A stretch of 64,000 nt of DNA, taken from assembly GCF_900143695.1 (NCBI RefSeq), contig NZ_FRFE01000008.1, positions 124,001-188,000 on the forward strand. Reading direction: 5' to 3'. Positions within the stretch are counted from its first letter, which is position 1. Every line of letters begins with the position of its first letter. The position numbers and the translations under genes were made by a program. A model generated the notes under the pieces. It saw nothing but the letters and a program-made list of their open reading frames with translations. It made no database searches and had not been told where the DNA came from. Shown in pieces: positions 9,123 to 18,317 of the stretch. Origin of the DNA: Desulfopila aestuarii DSM 18488. Lineage in GTDB: Bacteria; Desulfobacterota; Desulfobulbia; Desulfobulbales; Desulfocapsaceae.

Positions 9123-10868
9123 ATGAACAAGACGAAAATCATTGCCACCCTCGGGCCCCAGTGCCAGACCGCCGATCAACTGGTGGAGTTCATCGCCGCA
9201 GGCATGAACGTCGCCCGCATCAACCTCTCCCATGGCGACCGGGACAGTCATCTCCGCCTCATACAGCTGGTCAAGGAGGCACGGCAGCATGCCTCCTCCG
9301 ACACCGCCATTCTACTCGATACCCGTGGTCCGGAAATGCAAGTACAGGAGATGAAAGAAGCCGTCGACCTGGTCAATGGCCAGGAGCTGACCATCTGCCC
9401 CACACCAGAGGACCCGGCAACGGGCCGCATCGGCATCAATTATCCAGGTTTTGCCAGAGATGTCACACTCGGCTGCAAGGTGCTGCTCGACGACGGCAAG
9501 CTTCTGCTTGAAGTAACCGCGATAGATGGCAACGAGGTAAAAACCAGGGTGGTCGCAGGCGGCAAATTAAGCAGTCGCAAGCGGGTCGCCCTGCCCGGCC
9601 TGGCCGTCAATCTGCCCTCTCTCTCTGAAGAGGATGAGGCGGATATCGCATTCGGTGTGCAGCAGGGTGTCGACTTCATTGCCGCATCCTTTGTCCGCCA
9701 GGCGGACGATGTCTGGGCAGTACGCAGGATTATCGAGGACAACGGCGGACAACAGGCAATTATCGCCAAGATTGAAAACCGCCAGGGAGTCGAAAATATT
9801 GACAGGATTCTGAAAGCTGCCGATGGTTTGATGGTCGCCCGCGGCGATCTTGGTGTGGAGATGCCAGCCGAAGAGGTACCGGTAATCCAGAAACGATTGA
9901 TCCGTGCAGCCAACCTCGCCGGAAAACCGGTCATCACCGCCACCCAGATGCTGGAGTCGATGATCGTCAACCCCTCCCCCACCCGGGCCGAGGCCAGCGA
10001 CGTGACCAATGCCATTTTCGACGGTACCGACGCAGTAATGCTTTCGGCAGAAACGGCCGTGGGCCACAATCCTCTGGCGGCCATCCGATTTCTGACCCGT
10101 TGCGCGGCTATTTCCGAATCATCACTCGATTATGACGACATTCTCGCCAATGGGTTGCGGCATCGCCGGGCCGTGGTCACCGACGCCATCTCCTATGCCA
10201 GCTGCGCTACTGCCGCCGATCTTGAGGCGGCGGCAATTATCGCCACCACCAGCTCAGGCTCTACTGCCAGGATGGTCGCCCGCTACCGGCCAAAGGCACC
10301 AATCATTGCGGTAAGTCCCAATATCACCACCGTTCGCCAGCTCCAGCTGGTCCGCGGGGTCATGCCGCTGCTTTCAGCCCCGGCCACCAGTATGGACGAG
10401 CAACTGGACATGTCCATTCATGCCGCGACCCAGGCCGAGCTGGTACAGAACGGCGACCTGGTGGTTATTACCGCTGGCCTGCCTATCCAGACCAAGGGGA
10501 CTACCAATATGCTCAAAGTCCATACAGTTGCCGATGTCTGCTTCACCGGCCAGGGTATCGGCACAACAATGACAGATGGCGAGGTGCGGGTCATTCTCTC
10601 AGAAGAAGACTGGAAAGACATACCCCAAAACGCCATTGTCGTGCTGGATGGTACCGACCACAGCATGCTGGACAACCTGACCAGGGTACGCGGCATTATT
10701 GCCGAACAACCAGGCCTGACCTCGCACGCCGCCATAATTGGCAGGGAGCTGGAAATTCCCGTCATCTGCAACGTCACCAATGCCACGAAAATTTTTGAAA
10801 ACGGTCAGACCGTTACCATTGACGGGTCGACTGGCCAGATCTGCTACGGCAGTTTGCGGGGACAGTAA
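9123..10868 (+). CDS. pyk: Pyruvate kinase with C-terminal PEP-utiliser mobile domain
   Basis: Catalyses phosphoenolpyruvate + ADP to pyruvate + ATP in glycolysis. The 581-aa protein has the barrel core starting KTKIIATLGP, the NLSHG motif, LDTRGPEM, the signature IIAKIENRQGVENID, MVARGDLGVEMP and TATQMLESM. An allosteric C-domain follows (about 355-470). An extra C-terminal domain (about 490-581) carries TSHAAIIGRELEIPVICNV, the mobile-domain motif of PEP-utilising enzymes with its conserved His. This extra domain is known from Bacillus-type pyruvate kinases and explains the length above the usual 470 aa. The start ATG has only a weak GA-rich upstream site. Monocistronic, with a strong terminator after the stop. 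Confidence 0.95.
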   Translation: MNKTKIIATLGPQCQTADQLVEFIAAGMNVARINLSHGDRDSHLRLIQLVKEARQHASSDTAILLDTRGPEMQVQEMKEAVDLVNGQELTICPTPEDPATGRIGINYPGFARDVTLGCKVLLDDGKLLLEVTAIDGNEVKTRVVAGGKLSSRKRVALPGLAVNLPSLSEEDEADIAFGVQQGVDFIAASFVRQADDVWAVRRIIEDNGGQQAIIAKIENRQGVENIDRILKAADGLMVARGDLGVEMPAEEVPVIQKRLIRAANLAGKPVITATQMLESMIVNPSPTRAEASDVTNAIFDGTDAVMLSAETAVGHNPLAAIRFLTRCAAISESSLDYDDILANGLRHRRAVVTDAISYASCATAADLEAAAIIATTSSGSTARMVARYRPKAPIIAVSPNITTVRQLQLVRGVMPLLSAPATSMDEQLDMSIHAATQAELVQNGDLVVITAGLPIQTKGTTNMLKVHTVADVCFTGQGIGTTMTDGEVRVILSEEDWKDIPQNAIVVLDGTDHSMLDNLTRVRGIIAEQPGLTSHAAIIGRELEIPVICNVTNATKIFENGQTVTIDGSTGQICYGSLRGQ

Positions 10869-10891
10869 AAGCCGCCTCCCCACCTGAAAAC

Positions 10892-10928
10892 AGTGAAGGC
10901 CGCAGACTGTCAGTCTGCGGCCTTCACT
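10892..10928. terminator. Bidirectional hairpin terminator
   Basis: A perfect 17-bp stem (10892-10908 with 10912-10928) with a 3-nt loop, located between convergent pyk and the protease gene. It is unusually stable but lacks a long T-run. Confidence 0.75.
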
Positions 10929-10958
10929 CATTCTCCCCAAAAACTCTGTTAGTTTCAA

Positions 10959-12119
10959 TTAATAGATTGCGGAACCGAACTCCTCAAAAACCGTATCAAT
11001 GGGGATGGCAAAGCCAATGCCTTCGGTATCTTGCAGGATCATGGTGTTCACACCGCGAACATAGCCGTTTTCATCAATAAGCGGCCCACCGCTGTTGCCG
11101 GGATTGATGGGCGCATCGGTCTGGAGAAAAAGGCTGCCGTCTTTCGAGTCCTTTCGGTAGCCGGAAAAAACGCCCGAGGTTACAGTATTGCGAAGACCCA
11201 CCGGGCTGCCGATGGTGAAAACCTTATCTCCCTGCTGGATCCTGGAGTTCTCCGGTGGCCTGCTCAGATGCTTGACATCATTGACATAGATCGACATCAG
11301 AGCAAGGTCATGCCTGTCACTTATGAGCAGGAAATTAGCGACTTGGCTTGTACCATCGGCCAGGATGATTTTGACATCGTCAGGCCTCAGTTTCTCTTCA
11401 AGTTTGGCCAATCGCCGCTCAGCGTCTTCGAGTTGTGGCATAATGGTGTTGAGATTCCGCTCACTCTCACCGATTATAATTTCAAGCTGGCCGCGGGTAG
11501 GTACATGCTTGGTCTCACGAAGACGCGCCCGCATATCGCGAATCTTCTGTTTTTCGAGCTCGACCAGTTCGCGCGTTTTCTCCACCTTATGGCGAAATTC
11601 GACAAGCAGGTTCTCGTCCATCTGCACCACATGGCGATTGGTGACGATAAAGTTATCGCTCACGAAAAAACCGGATCCAGAACCCCATGGAGTCTCGATG
11701 GAAACCGTGGCCTGACGCGCCTCTTCAATGGTCATGGGGCCACTATTCTTCACGTTTTCGACAACATTTTTCGGTGCGAGAGGTCGTTGCGCCGTTTCCA
11801 CCCTGGTCGGACTTTCTGCAGCTGGCTCAGGCGCAACAGCGACCTTTTCAGAACTGACCGGTGCGACAGCGGGCTGACGATTGGAATTCATGTAGTAATA
11901 CGTGCCCCCAGCAGTAAGCAGCACCAACACCAGCGACTGGACGATGGACCACATCCTTCCGGACTGTTTTTTCCGTGCCTCTTCTTTTGCTACCTGTTCT
12001 TCCTGCAATCGATTTTGGGCGAGTTTATAACGCGCATAGATGACACCACATGCCTCACACTCTTTACCCATATGCTGTTCGTGCCCACATTTCGGACATC
12101 GAATTTTTTTTAAAGCCAT
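10959..12119 (-). CDS. Membrane-anchored trypsin-like serine protease with N-terminal zinc ribbon
   Basis: A 386-aa protein. A zinc ribbon lies at residues 8-26 (CPKC and CEAC pairs), then a basic/coiled linker and a transmembrane segment (about 55-75, VQSLVLVLLTAGGTYYYM). A Pro/Ala-rich linker leads to a trypsin-like domain with His in VTNRHVV, Asp in DRHDLALM and Ser in NPGNSGGP. Between His and Asp is an inserted coiled coil of about 80 residues (KVEKTRELVELEKQKIRD and onward) not found in standard DegP-type domains. There is no PDZ domain. The topology predicts a cytoplasmic zinc ribbon and a periplasmic protease. The ATG at 12119 follows GGAGG. The substrate is unknown. Confidence 0.86.
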   Translation of the reverse strand: MALKKIRCPKCGHEQHMGKECEACGVIYARYKLAQNRLQEEQVAKEEARKKQSGRMWSIVQSLVLVLLTAGGTYYYMNSNRQPAVAPVSSEKVAVAPEPAAESPTRVETAQRPLAPKNVVENVKNSGPMTIEEARQATVSIETPWGSGSGFFVSDNFIVTNRHVVQMDENLLVEFRHKVEKTRELVELEKQKIRDMRARLRETKHVPTRGQLEIIIGESERNLNTIMPQLEDAERRLAKLEEKLRPDDVKIILADGTSQVANFLLISDRHDLALMSIYVNDVKHLSRPPENSRIQQGDKVFTIGSPVGLRNTVTSGVFSGYRKDSKDGSLFLQTDAPINPGNSGGPLIDENGYVRGVNTMILQDTEGIGFAIPIDTVFEEFGSAIY

Positions 12120-12413
12120 TATTTCCTCCGTCAGCCAAGCCGTGATATTTGGTGCATTCCCTATCCGAATATATTGTTGCTTTTTAAAAATGCAACGAAA
12201 ACCCAATTACAAGCTTTCTAACCTTTTGATTTCATGTGAAGCCGATATGTCTCTCCAACTCTTTTCAGGTTCATTAATTAATTATAATGAAGTACTATCA
12301 TTACATACTGTTTATCCATTAGCCGAAAACAACATGTTGTGCTTACCGATTTATCAACACGGTGAAGCTCAGTTCTTCACCTCAATGCAAATTTGAGAAT
12401 TATTGTATCAACA

Positions 12414-12824
12414 ATGTTAGAGATCACGCCTCATATAACCATCCCAGAGCAGGAAGTGGAGATCACCGCTATCCGGGCTCAGGGTGCGGGTGGCCAGAAT
12501 GTCAATAAAGTTGCCAGCGCGATACATTTGCGTTTTGACATCCGCGCCTCGTCCCTGCCGCCACATATCAAGGAAAGACTGCTGCTCTTACATGACACGC
12601 GACTCACCTCCGAAGGCTGCATCATCATCAAGGCCCAACAGTTTCGCAGTCAGGAACAGAATCGGGAGGACGGCCTGCGAAGGCTTGTTGAAATCGTGCG
12701 CAGTGTCACAGTTGAGCAGAAAAAAAGAAGACCGACACGACCTTCAAGAGCCGCCAAAACCAAACGACTGGAGAGCAAAACCAAACGCGGCATGATCAAG
12801 GCAATGCGAAAAAAGGTCGACTAA
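12414..12824 (+). CDS. arfB: Alternative ribosome-rescue factor, peptidyl-tRNA hydrolase ArfB
   Basis: A 136-aa class I release-factor-like protein that hydrolyses peptidyl-tRNA on stalled ribosomes. The GGQ motif sits in [13 protein letters not shown] near residue 25, and the protein ends in a basic tail ([20 protein letters not shown]) that in ArfB inserts into the empty mRNA channel. It lacks the codon-recognition domains of PrfA and PrfB. I chose ATG 12414 over a TTG seven codons upstream; neither has a strong ribosome-binding site. It is a single gene, convergent with the NTF2-like gene. Confidence 0.92.
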   Translation: MLEITPHITIPEQEVEITAIRAQGAGGQNVNKVASAIHLRFDIRASSLPPHIKERLLLLHDTRLTSEGCIIIKAQQFRSQEQNREDGLRRLVEIVRSVTVEQKKRRPTRPSRAAKTKRLESKTKRGMIKAMRKKVD

Positions 12825-12910
12825 CCCTACTTGTGTAAACTTCGGGAAAGTGGAAATCTGAAACGAAATTGCAGGATGAACACCACGCTGCACAGAAAAT
12901 ACAAGATGGA

Positions 12911-13327
12911 CTACTTGCGGGTTTTTCGTTGCAGTTGCGGGGCAGAAAATATTTCCGCCACTTCTGAGACTTTCTCGTCGATAAACGTCACTTCGGCAAT
13001 CCCTTCCAGAGTCACGGTGTCGCCTGACTTGAGACCACCGGCCTGATCGGCGGCCAGGACACAACTATAGCTCAGTTCCAGCACAACCTGCTCGCCCCTT
13101 TCATAACATTCCATGACCGTTTTCTTTCTGGAAGAACAACGAGCACTCTCGGCAAGTTCGTGCGAGCGGACATAATCTATGCCTTCGACGCTGCAGGTCA
13201 CAACGCCATCGACAATGGTAATACATCGGGCATCAGGGTGAAGATAAGCGACCATTCCCTCAACGTCAAACGCATTAAAGGCATGAACATACGCTTCAAT
13301 TATGGTGCGTTTTTCCTCTCCAGTCAT
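12911..13327 (-). CDS. NTF2-like (SnoaL/DUF4440-type) protein
   Basis: A 138-aa protein of the small cone-shaped NTF2-like fold: an N-terminal helix (EEKRTIIEAYVHAFNAFDVEGM), LHPDARCITIVDG, and strands ending GDTVTLEGIAEVTFIDEKVSEVAEIFS. Members may be enzymes, ligand binders or immunity-type proteins, so no function is assigned. The ATG at 13327 has GGGAG seven bases upstream. A second ATG at 13399 would add 24 residues with His/Cys content (HEHCQDC), but its upstream site is weaker. Confidence 0.72.
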   Translation of the reverse strand: MTGEEKRTIIEAYVHAFNAFDVEGMVAYLHPDARCITIVDGVVTCSVEGIDYVRSHELAESARCSSRKKTVMECYERGEQVVLELSYSCVLAADQAGGLKSGDTVTLEGIAEVTFIDEKVSEVAEIFSAPQLQRKTRK

Positions 13328-13856
13328 ATGCCGGCTCCCATTGGTCAACCCGGCCGGATCACAATCCTGACAGTGTTCGTGGCTCGTACCCATAACCATA
13401 CCTGTGTTTCAGAGTTGCAGAGCACAACGTGCATCAAGACAACCCTGTCTACACTATAACAACTGTTTAATTGAAGAGAATCGCCTCACATTCATAATGC
13501 GCGAAACAACCCGCTCCATCAACGTCTGAATGAGTGCCTATCATACCTGCATTACATATGAATCTCTGTTAAAGTTCACATGTCAGGCATTTCTTTGCAA
13601 GTATTTTCTGCGGATTTCATGAAAAACCACAAAAACACATGAGCATTTGCCAGTATCTCATTGGCTTTCCATGCAGGAAGGTCGGTTTACGTATCATCCC
13701 CCCAACCGACATTTCCCCTGTTGAAATTGCTGCTTCACTCGCCCACAATATCCCATAAACGATCACTTTCATGGTTGACAGGCGCGCCGCATCCACGCCG
13801 TTTTCCCCTTAAACACCTTTAAGACCCTGGTCTTTTGCCTCCACCAAAGAATTTGA
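13328..13856. other. Non-coding stretch between NTF2-like gene and the deaD promoter
   Basis: An A/T-richer stretch with no convincing reading frame, repeat or RNA gene. It includes the upstream region of the NTF2-like gene. Confidence 0.4.
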
Positions 13857-13885
13857 TTGTCACAAAAACAATGATTTGGTATTGT
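13857..13885 (+). promoter_or_regulatory. Candidate sigma-70 promoter for deaD
   Basis: TTGTCA (13857-13862) and TATTGT (13880-13885) are separated by exactly 17 bp. This would give a leader of roughly 290 nt before the deaD start. Confidence 0.45.
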
Positions 13886-13894
13886 ATGATGTTT

Positions 13895-14185
13895 ATCGTG
13901 AGTGTCGGACCAGGAACATGAAACACCCTTGCATCGTTGATACGGCTTTATCCACTTCAGCTTGTCCCGGAAAAACAGCCATCAGCCGATTGCAGGTTGC
14001 CCCATTGTCAGTTTACTGTTTTTTGTAAACTGTCTTGCAGAGATCTGGAGAGACACATTTAGGCGGAACATGCGCGCACGTTCGCCTTGTCCTGAAAGCA
14101 GGACGACCGCCTCCCCTTCCCCTTGCAGATGTCGTTTGCTCGTCTCTCCTCTGGGATCAACCCGTTGTATTTTACAGGATGTATC
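13895..14185 (+). promoter_or_regulatory. Structured 5' leader of deaD
   Basis: The predicted long leader holds three inverted repeats. CAGTTTAC/GTAAACTG (14009-14016 with 14025-14032) has a T-rich loop. GGCG-AAC/GTTCGCC (14062-14069 with 14080-14086) comes next, then GTCCTG/CAGGAC (14089-14094 with 14099-14104). An alternative pairing, GGCGG 14062-14066 with CCGCC 14107-14111, would compete with the middle hairpin. A 36-codon frame (13918-14028) ends inside the first repeat and could be a leader peptide, though its Shine-Dalgarno spacing is poor. Long leaders on cold-shock helicase genes are known in Enterobacteria; a similar role here is inference. Confidence 0.35.
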
Positions 14186-16003
14186 ATGTCACAAGATTTT
14201 GTTGCCGAAATGGTTACCGACTTCTCTGAACTCGGTCTGATCGAACCCCTGCTTCGTGCGCTGAATAGCGCCGGCTACACCGAGCCTACGCCTATTCAGG
14301 CGAAAATGATTCCCCATGTCCTGGCCGGAAACGATGTTGTCGGCCAGGCCCAGACCGGCACCGGCAAAACTGCCGCTTTTGCCCTGCCACTCTTGAATCA
14401 GCTCAAACCCACAAAAAAAGCCACGCCCCAGATTCTGGTACTTGCTCCGACCCGCGAGCTCGCCATCCAGGTAAGCGAGGCGTTTAAAAGCTACGGCGCC
14501 AATCTCAATAATCTTCGCGTACTGCCCATTTTCGGTGGCCAGGAATACGCCGGACAGTTGCAACAACTTCATCTCGGTGTCCACGTTGTTGTGGGCACCC
14601 CGGGCAGAGTAATGGATCATATCCGCCGTGGCAGCCTCAAACTCTCCACCATCCGCTCCATCGTCCTTGACGAGGCAGATGAGATGCTGAAAATGGGCTT
14701 TCTCGAAGACGTTGAGTGGGTCCTTGAGCAGGCTCCGAAAGAACGTCAGATCGCTCTTTTTTCCGCCACCATGCCAGATTCAATCCGCCGGATCGCCGCT
14801 ACCCATTTGAACAACCCGGTTGAAATCACCATAAAGAATAAAACCGCCACCGCCGCAACCATCAGCCAACATTACCTCACCACCAACGGTTTCAATGCCA
14901 AGCGTGAGGCACTTGCCAAGATACTCGAAGCGGAAACCGTTGACGGTATGCTGGTCTTTGTCCGCACCAAAATGCAGACTGTAGAACTGGCCGAATATAT
15001 CTCAGAGCTCGGCCACTCGGTAGCCGCCTTAAACGGTGACATCGCTCAAAGCCAGCGTCTCCGCACTGTTGAACAGCTGAAAAGCGGCAAACTCGACATT
15101 CTCATCGCCACCGATGTCGCAGCCCGCGGCCTTGATGTTGAGCGGGTAAGCCATGTAGTGAACTTTGATATTCCGTTTGATACCGAGGCGTATATTCACC
15201 GAATCGGTAGAACAGGACGGGCAGGCCGCCAGGGCCGTGCCATTCTTTTCCTCACCCCTCGTGAACGCACCATGCTCAAATCCATCGAGCGTGCCACCCG
15301 TCAGAAAATTGAGCAGATGGCACTGCCTACGGTCGCCGAGATAAATGCCAAACGAATTGCCGCATACAAAAATACCATCAGCGAGACGCTATCCACCGAC
15401 TGCTCTTTCTTTGCCGGGTTAATCAACGACTATTGCAGTGAAAACGGCACCTCTGCCGAATTGGTCGCCGCTGCCCTGGCCAAGATGGCCCAAGGCAAGA
15501 CACCGCTACTGTTGCCCGAGGAACCTCGTCGCCAGATTCGTCGAGAAAGAACTGAAAGAACTGACGTAAGCCAAAAACGGAGTACTGAACAGCGTCCGCG
15601 CAAAGGCCGCCATGTTGGCTTGCCACCAGAGGAAGGCATGGATCGCTACCGCATTGAAGTAGGCGAAGTGCACGGGGTTAAGCCCGGCAACATTGTTGGC
15701 GCCATTGCCAATGAGGCAGACATCAGCAGCGACCATATTGGCCGAATCAACATCTTTGAAGAATACAGCACGGTTGACCTCCCCTATGGCATGCCGCATC
15801 AGGTCCTGCGCCTGCTCCATGGTGCCCGTATCAATGGACGACCGATGCGAGTCCGAAGAGACGAAGAGGCGACGCAGGACACACCGCGCAAATTCGACCG
15901 TTCAGGAAAAAACGGTGCATCAAAAGGGCAAAAACCAATGAAAAGCGTACAGCGCAAAGGCCCGGGCAAGTCCAGGTCTTCTGCCCAACCCGCCTACAAG
16001 TAA
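14186..16003 (+). CDS. deaD: ATP-dependent DEAD-box RNA helicase DeaD/CsdA
   Basis: A 605-aa RNA helicase that remodels structured RNA in ribosome assembly and mRNA decay, classically at low temperature. The Q motif (EPTPIQAKMIP), Walker A (AQTGTGKT), PTRELAIQ, DEAD (VLDEADEML) and SAT (FSATMP) motifs occupy about residues 20-210. Motifs V and VI (ATDVAARGLDVERV, HRIGRTGRAGRQG) follow to about 375. A DbpA-type RNA-binding domain (about 485-560, RYRIEVGEVHGVKPGNIVG) and a basic tail end the protein. The ATG at 14186 has AGGA eight bases upstream and is preferred to the longer frame from 14123. Transcribed alone, with a strong terminator. Confidence 0.95.
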   Translation: MSQDFVAEMVTDFSELGLIEPLLRALNSAGYTEPTPIQAKMIPHVLAGNDVVGQAQTGTGKTAAFALPLLNQLKPTKKATPQILVLAPTRELAIQVSEAFKSYGANLNNLRVLPIFGGQEYAGQLQQLHLGVHVVVGTPGRVMDHIRRGSLKLSTIRSIVLDEADEMLKMGFLEDVEWVLEQAPKERQIALFSATMPDSIRRIAATHLNNPVEITIKNKTATAATISQHYLTTNGFNAKREALAKILEAETVDGMLVFVRTKMQTVELAEYISELGHSVAALNGDIAQSQRLRTVEQLKSGKLDILIATDVAARGLDVERVSHVVNFDIPFDTEAYIHRIGRTGRAGRQGRAILFLTPRERTMLKSIERATRQKIEQMALPTVAEINAKRIAAYKNTISETLSTDCSFFAGLINDYCSENGTSAELVAAALAKMAQGKTPLLLPEEPRRQIRRERTERTDVSQKRSTEQRPRKGRHVGLPPEEGMDRYRIEVGEVHGVKPGNIVGAIANEADISSDHIGRINIFEEYSTVDLPYGMPHQVLRLLHGARINGRPMRVRRDEEATQDTPRKFDRSGKNGASKGQKPMKSVQRKGPGKSRSSAQPAYK

Positions 16004-16014
16004 CCAAACTATCA

Positions 16015-16057
16015 CAGGGCGGAGCGATGGAAAACATCGTCCCGCCCTGCTTTTTTT
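16015..16057 (+). terminator. Rho-independent terminator of deaD
   Basis: Stem CAGGGCGG/CCGCCCTG (16015-16022 with 16042-16049) extended by an inner CGATG/CATCG pairing, followed by a run of seven T residues (16051-16057). Confidence 0.92.
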
Positions 16058-16162
16058 AAATGAAGATGTCCTGAAAAGTGTTCACCCTGAGAATATAATA
16101 TTTTGAGGGAATACGTTTATTCAGACAATTTTGCTATTCTCTTCAATTTCACCCTTGTTTCT

Positions 16163-16993
16163 ATGCTCGAAAACACCTTCTGCCATATACCCGGAATAGG
16201 TGCCGCCACCGAAAAGCGCCTCTGGGATGCAGGCATTACCAGCTGGGACAAATGGCACGAACTGCTCTCCCTGCGACTGCCAAACAGTAGCCGGATCGAA
16301 ATAACAAAGCTGTTGGCCGAGTCTGGCAAAGCCCTGAATAACGACCCATCCTTCTTCACCAGCCGCCTACCCTCTCATGAGCAATGGAGGATATTCCCTC
16401 AGTATCGCGAAACAACCGCATATATCGATATAGAGACCACTGGGCTTGGCGAAGATGCCGACTTAACCACCATTGCCCTCTATGACGGCAGGGAAGTAAA
16501 ATACTACGTCAATGGTGACAATCTGGAGCAGTTCGTCGACGACATCTGCAACTATACTGTTCTGGTCAGCTATAACGGCAAGTCCTTTGACGTGCCGTTT
16601 CTCGAGCGGTATTTTCGCATCACCCTGAACCAGGCCCAAATCGATTTGCGCTATGTCCTGGCTCGCCTTGGTTTTAAAGGCGGCCTGAAAGGATGCGAGA
16701 AGATGTTGGGCATCGACCGTGGCGATCTGGATGGCGTGGATGGATATTTTGCCGTACTGCTCTGGAAGGAATATGAAAACTACAATGACCATAAAGCGTT
16801 GGAGACACTGCTCGCTTATAACATCGAAGATACTGTAAACCTCGAACAGCTCATGATCGAGGCCTACAATATCAACATCGCTCAGACACCTTTTGCCAAG
16901 GAATTAAAACTTCCCCGACCATTGTTACCCAGATTACCATTTCAGGCTGATCCGGTGTGCGTGGAGCGGGTGAAACGGCGGTATGGGGTGTAA
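16163..16993 (+). CDS. RNase H-fold 3'-5' exonuclease-like protein (RNase_H_2/YprB type)
   Basis: A 276-aa protein. A helix-hairpin-helix element (about residues 9-25, IPGIGAATEKRLWDAGI) precedes a DEDD exonuclease-like fold. The acidic residues are in AYIDIETTGLG (Asp and Glu), in SYNGKSFDVPFLERYF, and in YNIEDTVNLEQL, which suggests an intact DEDDy set. It matches the family that includes Bacillus YprB; the substrate is not established. The start is uncertain: the ATG at 16163 lacks a Shine-Dalgarno, while an in-frame TTG at 16103 would add 20 unremarkable residues. It ends 12 bp from the convergent MFS gene. Confidence 0.8.
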   Translation: MLENTFCHIPGIGAATEKRLWDAGITSWDKWHELLSLRLPNSSRIEITKLLAESGKALNNDPSFFTSRLPSHEQWRIFPQYRETTAYIDIETTGLGEDADLTTIALYDGREVKYYVNGDNLEQFVDDICNYTVLVSYNGKSFDVPFLERYFRITLNQAQIDLRYVLARLGFKGGLKGCEKMLGIDRGDLDGVDGYFAVLLWKEYENYNDHKALETLLAYNIEDTVNLEQLMIEAYNINIAQTPFAKELKLPRPLLPRLPFQADPVCVERVKRRYGV

Positions 16994-17005
16994 GTGCCCC
17001 CGCTC

Positions 17006-18166
17006 TCATCGGCCTGTTCGCTGACCGACACGGGGAAAGAGTGCTATGACCGGCAAGGTCAGAAGAGGAATGAAGATAAGAACCCCGAGCACCCTGGGTA
17101 TACCGTAAATATCGGCAAAGTGGCCGACCACAGGGGAAACGATACCACCCAGGCCGTAAGCAAAGCCCATCATCAGGCTGGCGACCATTGATCGTCCTTT
17201 CGGGGCAAGTTTCTGCGCCATTGACACGCCCAGCGGCAACGGTGCCAGCACGAAAGCACCCGCCAGAAATGCAGCTGGATAGGCCCAGTTACCTCCTGTC
17301 TGGAGCAGCAGCCAGAGGGTCGGCGCCATTCCTAGATAGCAGAAGAGAAAGACAGGCTTGAAGCCAATCCTATCCGACATATGGCCGGCAAGAAGCCCGC
17401 TTGCGGTGCCCGCCACCACAAAGAGGGAGTAGATTACTCCCGCCTCGACCACTGTAAATCCTTGCTGGACATAATGAACCGGCATAAAGGTCAGAAATGC
17501 CTGACCAACCAAAGCCCGCAAAAACATCACCAGCCAGATCAAGGCTACCGTCTTCCAGACATCGCCAAGGCTTTCCTTCAATGCCCCCAGAAAACCGAAA
17601 CGTTGCAGCCCTTCGCTTTCAGGTCTTGGGATAATTCGCGCCAGATAGCCAAGACCCAGAAGGCCTACCAGCATGGTGGCAGGCATTCGCTCAAGACCAA
17701 AAGTTGCCACATACCAGGTAATAAAGAGTGGTCCGAGTCCAAAAGCAAGGGTTCCTCCGGTGTTGAACACCGACATGGCGAATCCGGCTCTACTCCCGGC
17801 ATACACTGGCACCATACCAGTGACCGAAGGGTGAAACATGGAGGAGCCAATCGAGCCCATGGCCACGCAGGCCAGGAGCATCCAGAAGTTCTGGGCCACA
17901 CCGCAAAGCGGAATGCAGATTACCACCAGTGACAGCCCAGTGAAAATAAAGCGTCGGGTTGGGTACCTGTCAGCAAAATAGCCTACTGTCGGCTGAACGA
18001 TAAAGGCCAGCAGCCGCATGACACCGGCAATAACACCGATCTGGGTCAGACTGAGACCAAGCTTGTCGACAAAGACGGGAAACAGGGGACTGACAAAAGA
18101 TCCGTAAAAGTCCCCGATAAAATGAACAAGGGTTAAGCCAAAGAGAATCTTAAGGTTCTGTGACAT
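17006..18166 (-). CDS. MFS transporter, fosmidomycin-resistance (Fsr)-like
   Basis: A 386-aa inner-membrane protein with about 12 predicted transmembrane helices and no signal peptide. The loop between helices 2 and 3 carries GYFADRYPTRR, matching the MFS signature, and the C-half carries the equivalent GHMSDRIGFKP. The overall pattern (LTLVHFIGDFYGSFVSPLFP) recalls the Fsr group of proton-driven exporters; the substrate cannot be told from sequence. The start ATG 18166 places the first helix correctly; the frame extends to 18223 but that part is not membrane-like. The gene is last in a same-strand run but is separated from the MBL-fold gene by a terminator. Confidence 0.85.
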   Translation of the reverse strand: MSQNLKILFGLTLVHFIGDFYGSFVSPLFPVFVDKLGLSLTQIGVIAGVMRLLAFIVQPTVGYFADRYPTRRFIFTGLSLVVICIPLCGVAQNFWMLLACVAMGSIGSSMFHPSVTGMVPVYAGSRAGFAMSVFNTGGTLAFGLGPLFITWYVATFGLERMPATMLVGLLGLGYLARIIPRPESEGLQRFGFLGALKESLGDVWKTVALIWLVMFLRALVGQAFLTFMPVHYVQQGFTVVEAGVIYSLFVVAGTASGLLAGHMSDRIGFKPVFLFCYLGMAPTLWLLLQTGGNWAYPAAFLAGAFVLAPLPLGVSMAQKLAPKGRSMVASLMMGFAYGLGGIVSPVVGHFADIYGIPRVLGVLIFIPLLTLPVIALFPRVGQRTGR

Positions 18167-18281
18167 GAGTGAATTCCAGCCAGAACGGCGGCCAGACAGC
18201 AGGATCTCCCAGGGGGAACCCACCGGGCAATACCTTCAGAAAGGTGCTGTTCGCAGTACATGTAAATGGATAATGAATCAG

Positions 18282-18317
18282 AAAATCTGTCAGGGCAGCA
18301 CGTGCCCCGACAGATTT
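18282..18317 (-). terminator. Terminator overlapping the stop of the MBL-fold gene
   Basis: Stem AAATCTGTC/GACAGATTT (18283-18291 with 18309-18317) continues as GGGCA/TGCCC with one mismatch. The minus strand ends in a T-run. The stem overlaps the TAA stop codon. Confidence 0.75.
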
